A stretch of 64,000 nt of DNA, from contig NZ_CP195106.1 in the NCBI RefSeq assembly GCF_051175385.1, positions 5,766,001 to 5,830,000 on the forward strand, in the 5' to 3' direction. Each line of letters begins with the position of its first letter. Positions within the stretch are counted from its first letter, which is position 1. This DNA comes from Tundrisphaera lichenicola (GTDB lineage Bacteria > Planctomycetota > Planctomycetia > Isosphaerales > Isosphaeraceae). The notes beneath the pieces are model-generated. The model did not search any database, was not told where the DNA came from, and was given only the letters and a program-made list of their open reading frames with translations. The translations under genes were made by a program, and so were the position numbers. Positions 25,619 through 34,133 of the stretch are shown here, in pieces.

Positions 25619-25658
25619 GATCGCTGATTTCCGGGGACCACTCCCCGGATCAGCGATC
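25619..25658 (+). terminator. Strong hairpin between the ThrC-like and ThiS-like genes
   Basis: Outer arms GATCGCTGAT and ATCAGCGATC (10 bp), a 2-nt bulge, and inner arms CCGGGG/CCCCGG (6 bp) with a 6-nt loop. Only GTTTC follows. It lies 82 nt after the ThrC-like stop and about 80 nt before the carrier ATG, so it could attenuate the operon or set the transcript's 3' end. Confidence 0.5.
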
Positions 25659-25739
25659 GTTTCATTCAGCGGAATCGGGCCGGTTGCGGCCCTGATCCCC
25701 TCTCACCAACGCCCGATGTTTTGACCAAGGACTGAAATC

Positions 25740-26009
25740 ATGCCCGTCGTTAAGATTCCCACCCCGTTGCGTCCCCATGCCGGCGGGCTCGACAGCGTTG
25801 AAACGACCGGGGAAACCGTCGGCAAGGTCCTCGGTCAGCTCTTCGAGGCCCATCCCGGCCTCAAGGAGCGGATCTTCGACGGGACCGAGCTGCGTCGGTT
25901 CGTCAATGTTTACGTCAACAATGAGGACATCCGTTACCTGGAAGATCTCGACACCAAGGTCGAGCCCAAGGACGAGGTCAGCATTATCCCGGCCGTCGCC
26001 GGGGGTTGA
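25740..26009 (+). CDS. ThiS/MoaD-family sulfur carrier protein
   Basis: An 89-residue ubiquitin-like sulfur carrier. The C-terminus is SIIPAVAGG; the terminal Gly-Gly, already exposed without processing, is what an E1-like enzyme adenylates and converts to a thiocarboxylate. The beta-grasp pattern is clear: a hydrophobic first strand (VVKIPTPLR), a helix (TVGKVLGQLFEAHPGL), and the NVYVNNEDIRYLEDLDTKV and DEVSIIPAV strands. Relatives include CysO of Mycobacterium and HcyS of Wolinella, which deliver sulfide to cysteine or homocysteine synthesis, besides ThiS and MoaD. Neighbours (PLP enzyme before, E1 and desulfurase after) favour an amino-acid role over thiamine or molybdopterin synthesis. 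Confidence 0.88.
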   Translation: MPVVKIPTPLRPHAGGLDSVETTGETVGKVLGQLFEAHPGLKERIFDGTELRRFVNVYVNNEDIRYLEDLDTKVEPKDEVSIIPAVAGG

Positions 26010-26025
26010 GCGAGTTTCTCCCGCA

Positions 26026-26078
26026 GGGCAGGGCTCGCCCTGCCCGAGTGCGTGGAACGGCAGGGCAGGCCCTGCCCT
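26026..26078. repeat. Two REP-like palindromes between carrier and E1 genes
   Basis: GGGCAGGGC/GCCCTGCCC (26026-26045, 2-nt centre) and AGGGCAGG/CCTGCCCT (26062-26078, 1-nt centre) stand in tandem. Both share the GGGCAGG core with the palindrome in the 16S-23S spacer at 58403-58424. They look like copies of a dispersed palindromic element of this genome. Confidence 0.5.
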
Positions 26079-26120
26079 ACGGCGAGTTTGTCGCGTCCAT
26101 CCGGGATTGAAGGGAAGTTC

Positions 26121-27188
26121 ATGTCATCCGAGAGCGAAGCAGCGGCTTCCAATGTGCCGGACCCGCTGGATCGATACAGTCGCCAGGTTCGGTTCCCCGC
26201 CCTCCGTGAGGACGGCCAGCGCAAGCTGATGGCCTCCCGCGTGACGATCTGCGGCTGCGGAGCCCTGGGCACCGTCCTGGCGAATCACCTGGTCCGCGCC
26301 GGGGTGGGCCACGTCCGGATCGTCGACCGCGACTTCATCGAGACCCACAACCTCCAGCGCCAGATCCTCTTCGACGAGGACGACGTCGCGGCCAACCTCC
26401 CCAAGGCCGAGGCCGCCGCCCGGAAGCTCCGGCGGATCAATTCGGCGGTGACGATCGAGCCGGTCGTCACCGACATCGACCACACGAATATCATCGAACT
26501 CGTCTCTGACGCCGACCTGATCCTCGACGGGACCGACAACTTCGAGACCCGCTACCTGATCAATGACGCGGCGGTGAAGCTGAACAAGCCCTGGATCTTC
26601 GGCGGCGTGATCGGCTCCGAGGGGCAGACGATGACGATCCGGCCGGGGATTACCCCCTGCCTCCGCTGCCTGATCGAGGACAACCCGCCGCCCGGGATGA
26701 CCCCGACCTGCGAGACGGCCGGGGTACTGGGGCCGGCGGTCTCGGTGATCGCCTCGTTCGAGGCGGTCGAGGCGATCAAGCTCCTCAGCGGCCGGCTCGA
26801 CGCCTTGAACGTCGAGCTGATCATGGTCGACATCTGGGACTGGACCTTCCGTCGGCTCAAGGTCGCCGGGCTGCTGGGCAAGGTGGATTGCCCTTGCTGC
26901 AAGCATCATAACTACGAGTGGCTGGCGGGTGACCTCGGCTCGCACACGACGACCCTCTGCGGCCGGAACGCCGTCCAGGTGGCCACGAGAAGGCCCGAGC
27001 CGCTCGACTTCGCCGAGATGGCCCGTCGCCTGACGCCGCTGGGCGAGGTCCGACATAACGCCTTCATGCTCCGGTTCGCCGCCGATGGGCACGAGTTCAC
27101 CGTCTTCCCCGACGGCCGGGCGATCATCAAGGGGACGAATGACATCGCTAAGGCCCGGACGCTGTATGCCCAGTTTGTCGGGAGTTGA
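26121..27188 (+). CDS. ThiF/MoeB-family E1 adenylyltransferase
   Basis: A 355-residue E1-like enzyme that adenylates the C-terminal Gly of a sulfur carrier. Present are the opening RYSRQVRFPALREDGQRKL, nucleotide-binding GCGALGTVLANHLVRAGVG, IVDRDFIETHNLQRQILF, and LDGTDNFETRYLINDAAV, with the conserved Asp of the adenylation site. Two Cys pairs that can bind zinc are visible: CLRC around the middle and CPCC near residue 250. The last about 90 residues form an extra domain ending HEFTVFPDGRAIIKGTNDIAKARTLY; no rhodanese domain follows. It starts 111 nt after the carrier gene, with the two palindromes between. Confidence 0.9.
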   Translation: MSSESEAAASNVPDPLDRYSRQVRFPALREDGQRKLMASRVTICGCGALGTVLANHLVRAGVGHVRIVDRDFIETHNLQRQILFDEDDVAANLPKAEAAARKLRRINSAVTIEPVVTDIDHTNIIELVSDADLILDGTDNFETRYLINDAAVKLNKPWIFGGVIGSEGQTMTIRPGITPCLRCLIEDNPPPGMTPTCETAGVLGPAVSVIASFEAVEAIKLLSGRLDALNVELIMVDIWDWTFRRLKVAGLLGKVDCPCCKHHNYEWLAGDLGSHTTTLCGRNAVQVATRRPEPLDFAEMARRLTPLGEVRHNAFMLRFAADGHEFTVFPDGRAIIKGTNDIAKARTLYAQFVGS

Positions 27189-27226
27189 CGTTCCACGCCC
27201 GCCGTTCGGCTTCCCAGGACTCCGCC

Positions 27227-28375
27227 ATGATTTACCTCGATAACGCCGCCACCAGCTACCCCAAGCCCGAGTCCGTCTACAGGGCGCTCGACGCGTTCGC
27301 CCGGACCAGCCTGGCCAATCCCGGCCGGGCGGGGCATCGGATGGCGATGGCCGCGGAGCGGACGCTGGACGACGCACGGCACGCCCTGAACCAGTTCTTC
27401 CGGGGCGAGGGCGTCGAACGCTGGATCTTCACCCACAACTGCACCGACGGCCTGAACCTGGCGATCAAAGGGGTCGTCAAGCCGGGCGACCACGTCATCA
27501 CATCCGACCTCGAGCACAACTCGATCAGCAGGCCGCTCCGGAGGATGGAGAAGGACGGGATCATCAGGCTCACTCGCCTGGCCTCGAACGAGGGTTATCT
27601 CGACCCGGAAGACGTCCGATCGGCATTGACCCCGAAGACCTCGCTGGTGGCGCTGACCCACGCCTCGAACGTCCTGGGGACGGTCCAGCCCATCGAAGCC
27701 ATCGCCCCGATCATCCGGGAGGCCGGGGCCTTGTTCCTGGTCGACGCCGCGCAATCGGCCGGCGTGGTCCCGATCGACCTGAAATCGACGCCGATCGACT
27801 TCCTGGCCTTCCCCGGCCATAAAGCCCTTTACGGCCCCACCGGGACCGGTGCCCTGTACGTCGGCCCTCGGGCCAACCCCGGCGCCTGGCGAGAAGGGGG
27901 AACCGGAGGCGACTCCTCCAGCGAGACCCAACCCCAGATCCTCCCCTACTTCCTGGAAGGGGGAACGCCGAACGTCCTGGGGATCGCCGGACTCGCCGCC
28001 GGGCTCGAATGGGTGGCCGAGCGGGGCGTCGAAGCGAGCCGAAAGCACGAAGTTGACCTCCTCCAGAAGGTGGTCGACTGGACCGTTGCGGCCGAGGGCT
28101 GGCGATTTGCCGGGAGATGGGATCCACTGACCCATGTCGGCGCCCTGTCGCTCATCGTCCCCGAGGGACTGACCCCGCAGGATCTCGGAGCGATCCTCGA
28201 CGGTTCCTTCGAGATCGCCGTCCGGCCCGGCCTCCACTGCGCTCCTTATACGCACAAGGCCATCGGTACGTTCCCCGATGGGACCTTGCGGCTCAGCCCC
28301 GGCCCCTTCACCACCGAGGCCGAGATCGACACATTCCTGAACGCCTTGACCGAAATCACCGCCGGGGTCCTTTGA
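27227..28375 (+). CDS. Cysteine desulfurase-like class V aminotransferase
   Basis: A 382-residue PLP enzyme of the class V fold. It starts MIYLDNAATSYPKPESV; the Schiff-base lysine is in FPGHKALYGPTGTGAL, and the likely persulfide-forming cysteine is in RPGLHCAPYTHKAIGT, as in SufS-type and EF2568-type proteins. It would take sulfur from cysteine and pass it to the adenylated carrier protein. An ATG at 27227 with AGGA 7 nt upstream is preferred over the frame start at 27185. It is last in the sulfur-carrier operon, 38 nt after the E1 gene. Confidence 0.9.
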   Translation: MIYLDNAATSYPKPESVYRALDAFARTSLANPGRAGHRMAMAAERTLDDARHALNQFFRGEGVERWIFTHNCTDGLNLAIKGVVKPGDHVITSDLEHNSISRPLRRMEKDGIIRLTRLASNEGYLDPEDVRSALTPKTSLVALTHASNVLGTVQPIEAIAPIIREAGALFLVDAAQSAGVVPIDLKSTPIDFLAFPGHKALYGPTGTGALYVGPRANPGAWREGGTGGDSSSETQPQILPYFLEGGTPNVLGIAGLAAGLEWVAERGVEASRKHEVDLLQKVVDWTVAAEGWRFAGRWDPLTHVGALSLIVPEGLTPQDLGAILDGSFEIAVRPGLHCAPYTHKAIGTFPDGTLRLSPGPFTTEAEIDTFLNALTEITAGVL

Positions 28376-28455
28376 ACGAGCGGAGAGGCGACGGTTCGAG
28401 AATTTGGGTGCTCAGATGGTGGCAAGGAATTCCTTCATGGGCGACAATTAACCAT

Positions 28456-28504
28456 GGGAAGCCCGATCGATCCTTGCGCGCTCCGGAAGGAGGGTGGGCT
28501 TCCC
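28456..28504 (+). repeat. 9-bp inverted repeat before the secreted protein gene
   Basis: Perfect arms GGGAAGCCC (28456-28464) and GGGCTTCCC (28496-28504) with a 31-nt loop, each followed by CGATC. It may close the sulfur operon or lie in the 5' leader of the next gene. Confidence 0.4.
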
Positions 28505-28551
28505 GATCCACCTCGCCGACATTCGACCTCGAATGCCCCTGGAGTCGCATC

Positions 28552-29628
28552 ATGCGCCGCTTCTCGCTATCGATGATTGGCCTGGCCGCCGCGTTGTTCC
28601 TGATTCCTCGAGTAGCCGATGCCCAGTATGGATTCCCCCGGGCTTACGGGGGCTTCGGTTGGGGTGGGTTCAACGCTAACCAGGGGAACGATCCCGCCGC
28701 CGGATACATGGCCGGCCTGGGTGCCTATGCTCGTGGCCAGGGCGTTTATGAAGTCGAGGATGCCAAGGCTCAGTCGATCAATGCCGATACGATGCTCAAG
28801 TGGAACAAGGCGCTCCGGGCTCGACAGAGCGAACTCCGTGCCGAGCAGCAGAAGGCCGACGCTCGGAAGGAGAGCGAACGCAAGGCCCGCGTCGCTCGCG
28901 ATTACCTCGAAGATGGGACGACGATCAACAACCTGCTCCTCCCGATCCTCGAATTCGACCCTGGGCTCAAGATCTCGTCGAAGGTCGACACCCCGCTCAA
29001 CCCTGCGGTGATTCGCGAGATTCCGTTCGAGTGGGACACCGAGGCCATCACGATCTGCATCGATCAGTTGACCGGCCAGGACTCGCTCCCCAACGCGCTG
29101 AGCTCACCACAATATGCCGGCGAGCGTCTCGCACTGAAGACGGCCGTGACCGCCGCGATTCGAGAGGACGAGAAAGGTAACGTCTCGCCCCAGACCAAGA
29201 AGTCTCTCGATGAAGCGATCGGTGCCTTCCGTGCGAAGTTCGTGCAAAACACCCCGGAGTTCGACCCCAGCTTTAACGACTCCACGAACTACTTCTCCAC
29301 CCTGGCCAGCCTGACGCGATTGCTGAACGACCCGAGCATGAAGAAGATCCTCGGCGAGTTGGAAGACGGAAAGCCCCGGACCCTGGGCAACCTGATCGCG
29401 TTCATGAACTCCTATAATCTCCGCTTCGGAGCGACCACATCCCCCCGACAAGTCGAGATTTACGAGCAGCTCATCCCCGCCCTGACCGCCATCCGTGACC
29501 GTGTCACGGCCGAGCAGGCCCCCCTGCCCTCCTCCGACAACAAGGCGGGAGACCTGAAATCGGCCTCCCACGACATCTTCCGGGGCATGAGCTGGGACGA
29601 TCTCCAGGCGCACTCCAAGAGTCAGTAA
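28552..29628 (+). CDS. Secreted helical protein, unknown function
   Basis: A 358-residue protein with a typical signal peptide (SMIGLAAALFLIPRVADA, cleavage before QYGF). The mature N-terminus is rich in Gly, Phe and Tyr. A charged, probably coiled-coil helix follows (WNKALRARQSELRAEQQKADARKESERKARVARDYLED is its extent, about residues 80-120), then a mixed alpha-helical region with an Asn/Ser-rich stretch. I do not recognise a domain. The ATG at 28552 has GGAG upstream and gives the signal peptide; the open frame goes on to 28117 only as overlap with the desulfurase gene. It may be a cell-envelope protein. Confidence 0.75.
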   Translation: MRRFSLSMIGLAAALFLIPRVADAQYGFPRAYGGFGWGGFNANQGNDPAAGYMAGLGAYARGQGVYEVEDAKAQSINADTMLKWNKALRARQSELRAEQQKADARKESERKARVARDYLEDGTTINNLLLPILEFDPGLKISSKVDTPLNPAVIREIPFEWDTEAITICIDQLTGQDSLPNALSSPQYAGERLALKTAVTAAIREDEKGNVSPQTKKSLDEAIGAFRAKFVQNTPEFDPSFNDSTNYFSTLASLTRLLNDPSMKKILGELEDGKPRTLGNLIAFMNSYNLRFGATTSPRQVEIYEQLIPALTAIRDRVTAEQAPLPSSDNKAGDLKSASHDIFRGMSWDDLQAHSKSQ

Positions 29629-29689
29629 CCGACTTGAACCTCGATGATATCGCCGAGACCCCGAACTCCGGACTCGGCGAGTCGTCCTC

Positions 29690-29718
29690 TTGAGTCCGGG
29701 AGGGGTTCGACTTATACT
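29690..29718 (+). promoter_or_regulatory. Sigma70-like promoter of the uvrB operon
   Basis: TTGAGT (29690-29695) and TATACT (29713-29718) with 17-nt spacing, about 57 nt before the comEA-like ATG. This is the best promoter match in the window outside the riboswitch operon. Confidence 0.6.
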
Positions 29719-29774
29719 GAACGTGCATTCAAAGGAGGATCGGAGCCGTTCGAACGCGCGGAGCCCTCGGCACG

Positions 29775-30128
29775 ATGCCCAATCTCGACCGACCACCCTG
29801 GGGATGGAACGGACCGGCCCGGGGGCTCTTGATCCTCCTCGCCTCGATGTCCGGAGGGATCCTGACCGGGGTCTCGTCCTCCCCATCAAGGTCAGTGATC
29901 GGTCCGCCCGCTCTCCGGATCGACCCCAACACGGCTCCCGCGCCGGTCCTGGGGGTCTTGCCGGGAATCGGCCCGGTCCTGGCCCGACGGATCGTCGATG
30001 CCCGGGACGTTTCGAACTTCGGGACGATTGACGACCTCGACCGCCGAGTCAAAGGGATCGGGCCGGCCAAGGTCGAGCTGCTCCGACCATTCCTCCGACT
30101 CGATCGGACCTCGCCCCACCAACCATGA
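29775..30128 (+). CDS. ComEA-like helix-hairpin-helix protein
   Basis: A 117-residue protein with a hydrophobic N-terminus (RGLLILLASMSGGILTG) that may be a signal or anchor, followed by two helix-hairpin-helix motifs (LRIDPNTAPAPVLGVLPGIGPVLARRIVDAR and VKGIGPAKVELLRPFL in part). Such ComEA-type domains bind DNA without sequence preference, in competence or in envelope-bound DNA uptake. It overlaps or abuts the uvrB start region and is the first gene of a uvrB-nadC-birA operon. Competence function is not proven. Confidence 0.78.
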   Translation: MPNLDRPPWGWNGPARGLLILLASMSGGILTGVSSSPSRSVIGPPALRIDPNTAPAPVLGVLPGIGPVLARRIVDARDVSNFGTIDDLDRRVKGIGPAKVELLRPFLRLDRTSPHQP

Positions 30129-30135
30129 GCCAACG

Positions 30136-32208
30136 ATGCCCGACTTCCAGTTGGTGAGCCCTTACGAGCCCGCCGGCGACCAGCCCAGGGCCATCGACCA
30201 GCTCGTCGAGGGGCTCCGGGAGAAGAAGCCGCATCAAACCTTGCTGGGCGTCACCGGCTCGGGCAAGACGTTCACGATGGCCAACGTCATCGCCCGGATG
30301 GGTCGGCCGGCCCTGATCATGTCGCACAACAAGACCCTCGCGGCCCAGCTATACGGGGAGTTCCGCGATTTCTTCCCGCACAACGCGGTCCGCTATTTCG
30401 TCTCGTATTACGACTACTACCAGCCCGAAGCCTATATCCCCCAGCGCGATATCTACATCGAGAAAGACTCCTCGATCAACGAGGAGATCGAGCGGCTCCG
30501 CCTGGCCACGACCAGCGCCCTGGTGAGCCGGAACGACGTGATCGTCGTGGCCTCGGTCTCGTGCATCTACGGCCTCGGCTCGCCCGACGATTACCGGAAG
30601 ATGATGGTCCCGCTCAAGGTCGGGCAGCAAATCGACCGCGACGAGGTCCTGCTCAAATTCGTCGACATCCAGTACGAGCGGAACGATATCGACTTCTCGC
30701 GCGGGAAGTTCCGGGTTCGGGGCGACGTGGTCGAACTCTGGCCCGCCTACGAGGAATTCGGCTTCCGGATCGAACTCTTCGGCGACGAGGTCGAGACCCT
30801 CGCGATCATCGACCCGACCTCGGGCACGGTGATCGAGAAGAAGCAGGAGATGCAAGTCTACCCGGCCAAGCACTTCGTCCTGCCCGAGGAGCGGATCGAA
30901 GGGGCCGTCAAGGCGATCCAGGAAGAACTGGATCAGAGGCTCCAGCAGCTCAAGGAACAAGGCAAGCTCCTGGAGGCCCAGCGCCTGGCCGCCCGGACCA
31001 GGTACGACATCGAGATGCTCCTGGAGGTCGGCTACTGCTCGGGGATCGAGAACTACAGCCGGCCGCTCTCCGGGCGGAAACCGGGCGAGACGCCCAACAC
31101 CCTGCTCGACTTCTTCCCCGACGACAGCGTCCTGTTCATCGACGAGTCGCACGTCAGCCTCGGACAGATCCGGGGGATGTTCGCGGGCGACTTCAGCCGA
31201 AAGAGCACCCTCGTCGAGCACGGTTTCCGACTCCCGAGCGCTCTCGATAATCGCCCCCTCCGGTTCGACGAGTGGGAGAAGAAACTCGGCCAGCGTGTCT
31301 ACGTCTCGGCAACGCCCGGCGACTACGAGACCACCATGTCGGGCGGTGAGGTCGTCGAGCAGGTCATCCGACCCACCGGCCTCCTCGACCCGATCGTCCG
31401 GGTCGAGCCGGCCCGAGGCCAGGTCCCGGCCTTGCTCGAAGAGGCCCGGAAGCGGGCCGCGAAGGGGGAACGGGTCCTTGTCACCACCCTGACCAAGCGA
31501 CTCGCCGAGGACCTGACCCGCTACCTCAAGGAACAGGGCCTGAAGTGCAAGTGGCTCCACTCGGAGCTGGACGCCTTTGAGCGGGTGACGATCCTCCGGG
31601 AACTCCGCGAAGGGGCGTTCGATGTCCTGGTCGGGGTCAACCTGCTCCGCGAAGGGCTGGACCTGCCCGAAGTCTCGATGGTCTGCATCCTCGATGCCGA
31701 CAAGGAAGGCTTCCTCCGGAGCGAGACCTCGCTGATCCAGACCATCGGCCGGGCCGCCCGTCACATCAATGCCGAGGTGGTCCTCTACGCCGACACGGTC
31801 ACGCAGTCGATGCAAAGGGCCCTCGACGAGACCAGCCGACGCCGCGCCCTCCAGCTGGCCTACAACACGGAGAAAGGGATCACCCCCGAGACAATTCGCA
31901 AGGCGATCCGAAGGGGGATCGAGGAAGAGATCCAGGCCAAGGCCGAGGTCCGCAAGGCCGTGGGCCGCGACGAGATCACCGACGCCAACGAGGACTACAT
32001 GAACGCCCTGGAAGCCGAGATGCTCCAGGCCGCCGAGAACCTCGAATTCGAGCGGGCCGCCGCCCTCCGCGACCGGATCATGCAACTCCGCGCCGGCAAG
32101 GACGGGGGCAAGGCCCGACCCGCCGCCTCGGCGCAGGCCACCAGCGCCCGAGACAAGGCCAAGGCGTCCGGCGGCAAGCGGGGGCGGTCACGACCGAAGG
32201 CGCAATGA
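30136..32208 (+). CDS. uvrB: Excinuclease ABC subunit UvrB
   Basis: A 690-residue nucleotide-excision-repair helicase that verifies lesions with UvrA and recruits UvrC. Walker A is GVTGSGKTFT, the beta-hairpin follows as YYDYYQPEAYIPQRDIYIEK, and helicase motifs DESHVS, TRLAE-type block TTLTKRLAEDL, and GRAARHINAEVVLYAD are intact. The C-terminal UVR domain (LEAEMLQAAENLEFERAAALRDRI) is present and is followed by a basic tail rich in Ala, Lys and Ser. ATG 30136 gives the usual MPDFQLVSPYEPAGDQP start. Its stop overlaps the nadC start (ATGA). Confidence 0.97.
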   Translation: MPDFQLVSPYEPAGDQPRAIDQLVEGLREKKPHQTLLGVTGSGKTFTMANVIARMGRPALIMSHNKTLAAQLYGEFRDFFPHNAVRYFVSYYDYYQPEAYIPQRDIYIEKDSSINEEIERLRLATTSALVSRNDVIVVASVSCIYGLGSPDDYRKMMVPLKVGQQIDRDEVLLKFVDIQYERNDIDFSRGKFRVRGDVVELWPAYEEFGFRIELFGDEVETLAIIDPTSGTVIEKKQEMQVYPAKHFVLPEERIEGAVKAIQEELDQRLQQLKEQGKLLEAQRLAARTRYDIEMLLEVGYCSGIENYSRPLSGRKPGETPNTLLDFFPDDSVLFIDESHVSLGQIRGMFAGDFSRKSTLVEHGFRLPSALDNRPLRFDEWEKKLGQRVYVSATPGDYETTMSGGEVVEQVIRPTGLLDPIVRVEPARGQVPALLEEARKRAAKGERVLVTTLTKRLAEDLTRYLKEQGLKCKWLHSELDAFERVTILRELREGAFDVLVGVNLLREGLDLPEVSMVCILDADKEGFLRSETSLIQTIGRAARHINAEVVLYADTVTQSMQRALDETSRRRALQLAYNTEKGITPETIRKAIRRGIEEEIQAKAEVRKAVGRDEITDANEDYMNALEAEMLQAAENLEFERAAALRDRIMQLRAGKDGGKARPAASAQATSARDKAKASGGKRGRSRPKAQ

Positions 32209-33146
32209 ATTCCGACTTTTACAAAAGCGATTTGAAGACCAAGAAACTTCACGGTCGATACGCGTTCGGGCGAGAAGCGGCGGATGCCGCTACGACATTG
32301 ATAACGCTGGCCCTCTTCGAGGACTTCGGCGATGGCGGGGACATCACGGGCCGCCTAGTCCTGCCCGATACCGCGAATGGTTCGGCCCGGTTTGTCGCCC
32401 GATCGCCGGGCGTCTTTTCCGGAATGCCGGTTCTCTGGTTGATCCTCCAACGTCTCGGCCTCGAAAATGATTATGAACTCCACAGGAGCCCCGGCGACCG
32501 ACTGGAACGCGGGTCCGTCATCGCTGTCGTGTCGGGTCCCATGAGAAAGCTCTTGGCGATGGAGCGGACGGCGCTGAATTTCCTGCAACGATTGAGTGGT
32601 ATCGCCACCCTGACCTCCCAATTTGTCGCAGAAGTCGCCGGGACGAAGGCGGTGATACTCGACACCCGCAAGACCACACCAGGATGGAGGGCGTTGGAGA
32701 AATACGCCGTCCGCTGCGGCGGCGGGACGAACCATAGGATCGGCCTCTATGATGCTGTCTTGATCAAGGACAATCATCTGGCCTGGCTGTCGGACGGCGG
32801 CGATCCCATCGGCCAGGCGGTCGCCGCGGCTCGAGCGGGTGCTCCGAAGGGGACCAAGTTCATCGAGGTCGAGGTCGACTCCCTCGAACAACTCGACCGT
32901 GCCCTGGAGGTCGGGCCCGACATCATCCTCGTGGACAACCTGGGGCCGGATCGGCTGGCCGAGGCCGTCCGCCGGAGGGATCAGCGAGCGCCCGGCATTC
33001 TGCTGGAGGCCTCGGGCGGGATCACCCTGGCCACCGTCCGGAGCCTGGCGGAATCGGGGGTCGATCGGATCAGTGTAGGAGCCTTGACGCATTCGGCCCC
33101 GGCCCTCGACATCGGGCTCGACTTCGATCGGGTGATCGTCCCTTGA
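32205..33146 (+). CDS. nadC: Quinolinate phosphoribosyltransferase (NadC)
   Basis: A 313-residue enzyme that converts quinolinate and PRPP to nicotinate mononucleotide in NAD synthesis. Family blocks are FEDFGDGGDIT, ERTALNFLQRLSGIATLT, ILDTRKTTPGWRALEKYAVRCGGGTNHRIGLYD (in part; Arg and Lys of the phosphate site), IKDNH, EVEVDSLEQ and LEASGGI. The N-terminal about 30 residues are longer than in most homologues. It overlaps uvrB by 4 nt and is followed after 2 nt by birA, so all belong to one operon. Confidence 0.95.
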   Translation: MNSDFYKSDLKTKKLHGRYAFGREAADAATTLITLALFEDFGDGGDITGRLVLPDTANGSARFVARSPGVFSGMPVLWLILQRLGLENDYELHRSPGDRLERGSVIAVVSGPMRKLLAMERTALNFLQRLSGIATLTSQFVAEVAGTKAVILDTRKTTPGWRALEKYAVRCGGGTNHRIGLYDAVLIKDNHLAWLSDGGDPIGQAVAAARAGAPKGTKFIEVEVDSLEQLDRALEVGPDIILVDNLGPDRLAEAVRRRDQRAPGILLEASGGITLATVRSLAESGVDRISVGALTHSAPALDIGLDFDRVIVP

Positions 33147-33148
33147 AC

Positions 33149-34093
33149 ATGGCGTTGCTGACCCGGGTCCGCGAGGCTCAAGGAGGGTTCGTCGCGATCG
33201 GCGACCTCGGGGCGGACTCGTCGAGCCTCATGAGCGAACTGGACGAGCTCGAAGCCTTCGGATTCCAGATCGAGCGACACCCTTATCACGGGATCGCCTA
33301 TCGAGGGCCTTCCGCACGCCTCTGCCCCGACCAGATCGAATGGAATATCGGGACGCGGGTGATCGGGCGTCGGATCGCGGTCTGGAACCGGGTCGGAAGC
33401 ACGAACGACCTGGCCGCTCGGGCGTCGACCAGTCGGGCCAACGAGGGCCTGGCCATCCTGGCCGAGGAGCAGACCTCGGGCCGGGGAAGTCGAGGACGTG
33501 TCTGGTCGGCCCCGGCGGGTTCGTCGATCCTGATGTCGATCCTGCTTTTCCCGAGACGTCCGCTGGATGACCCCGGATGGCTGACCGCGCTCGGCGCGGT
33601 GGCCGTGTCCGAGGTCCTGTCCGAGGAGTTCGACCTCGACGCCAGGATCAAGTGGCCGAATGACGTCCGCGTCGGGGAGGCCAAGGTTTCGGGCATCCTG
33701 GTCGAGCGGGCCTCGGGGACCGTCCTGGGGATCGGCCTGAACGTCAACACGGTCGCCGAGGCCTTTCCCGAGGAACTCCGCGACTCGGCCACGTCACTCC
33801 GGAGGCTCCTGTGTCGTCCGGTCGACCGGTCGGAACTCGCCCGATCGATCCTCAAGCGGCTCGATCGCCACTATACACGAGCCATCGACGATGGGCCGGA
33901 AGCGCTCGGCATTGCCTATGGTCTGCGGAGTGAGCACTCCGGCCGTCGGGTCGAAGTCTGGACCAAGGACGGGGCGATCGTAGGTCGGCTGGAGACGATC
34001 GGTCTGCTCGATGGTCTCACTCTGTCTCCAAGCGAGAATCCACCCCGAAAGATCGTCCTGCGGGACGTCCTGAAGATCGTGAATATCACATAG
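33149..34093 (+). CDS. birA: Biotin-[acetyl-CoA carboxylase] ligase (BirA)
   Basis: A 314-residue bifunctional-type biotin ligase. The N-terminal about 60 residues look like a winged helix for DNA binding (VAIGDLGADSSSLMSELDELEAFGF), so it may also repress biotin genes. The catalytic core shows STNDLAARA, the biotin-binding GRGSRGRVWSAPAGS, and IKWPNDVRVGEAKVSGILVE. A C-terminal SH3-like domain follows. ATG 33149 is two bases after the nadC stop; a TTG at 33143 is also in frame. Confidence 0.92.
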   Translation: MALLTRVREAQGGFVAIGDLGADSSSLMSELDELEAFGFQIERHPYHGIAYRGPSARLCPDQIEWNIGTRVIGRRIAVWNRVGSTNDLAARASTSRANEGLAILAEEQTSGRGSRGRVWSAPAGSSILMSILLFPRRPLDDPGWLTALGAVAVSEVLSEEFDLDARIKWPNDVRVGEAKVSGILVERASGTVLGIGLNVNTVAEAFPEELRDSATSLRRLLCRPVDRSELARSILKRLDRHYTRAIDDGPEALGIAYGLRSEHSGRRVEVWTKDGAIVGRLETIGLLDGLTLSPSENPPRKIVLRDVLKIVNIT

Positions 34094-34133
34094 GACGAAA
34101 CGAGCCCCGCCCTACGCTTCGCGCTTGGGACGT

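Noticed and set aside
26026..26078. CRISPR-like repeats between the carrier and E1 genes
   Set aside because: Only two unequal palindromes, no regular spacers and no cas genes.
30349..32085. Minus-strand frame of 578 residues opposite uvrB
   Set aside because: Shadow of uvrB; no motif.
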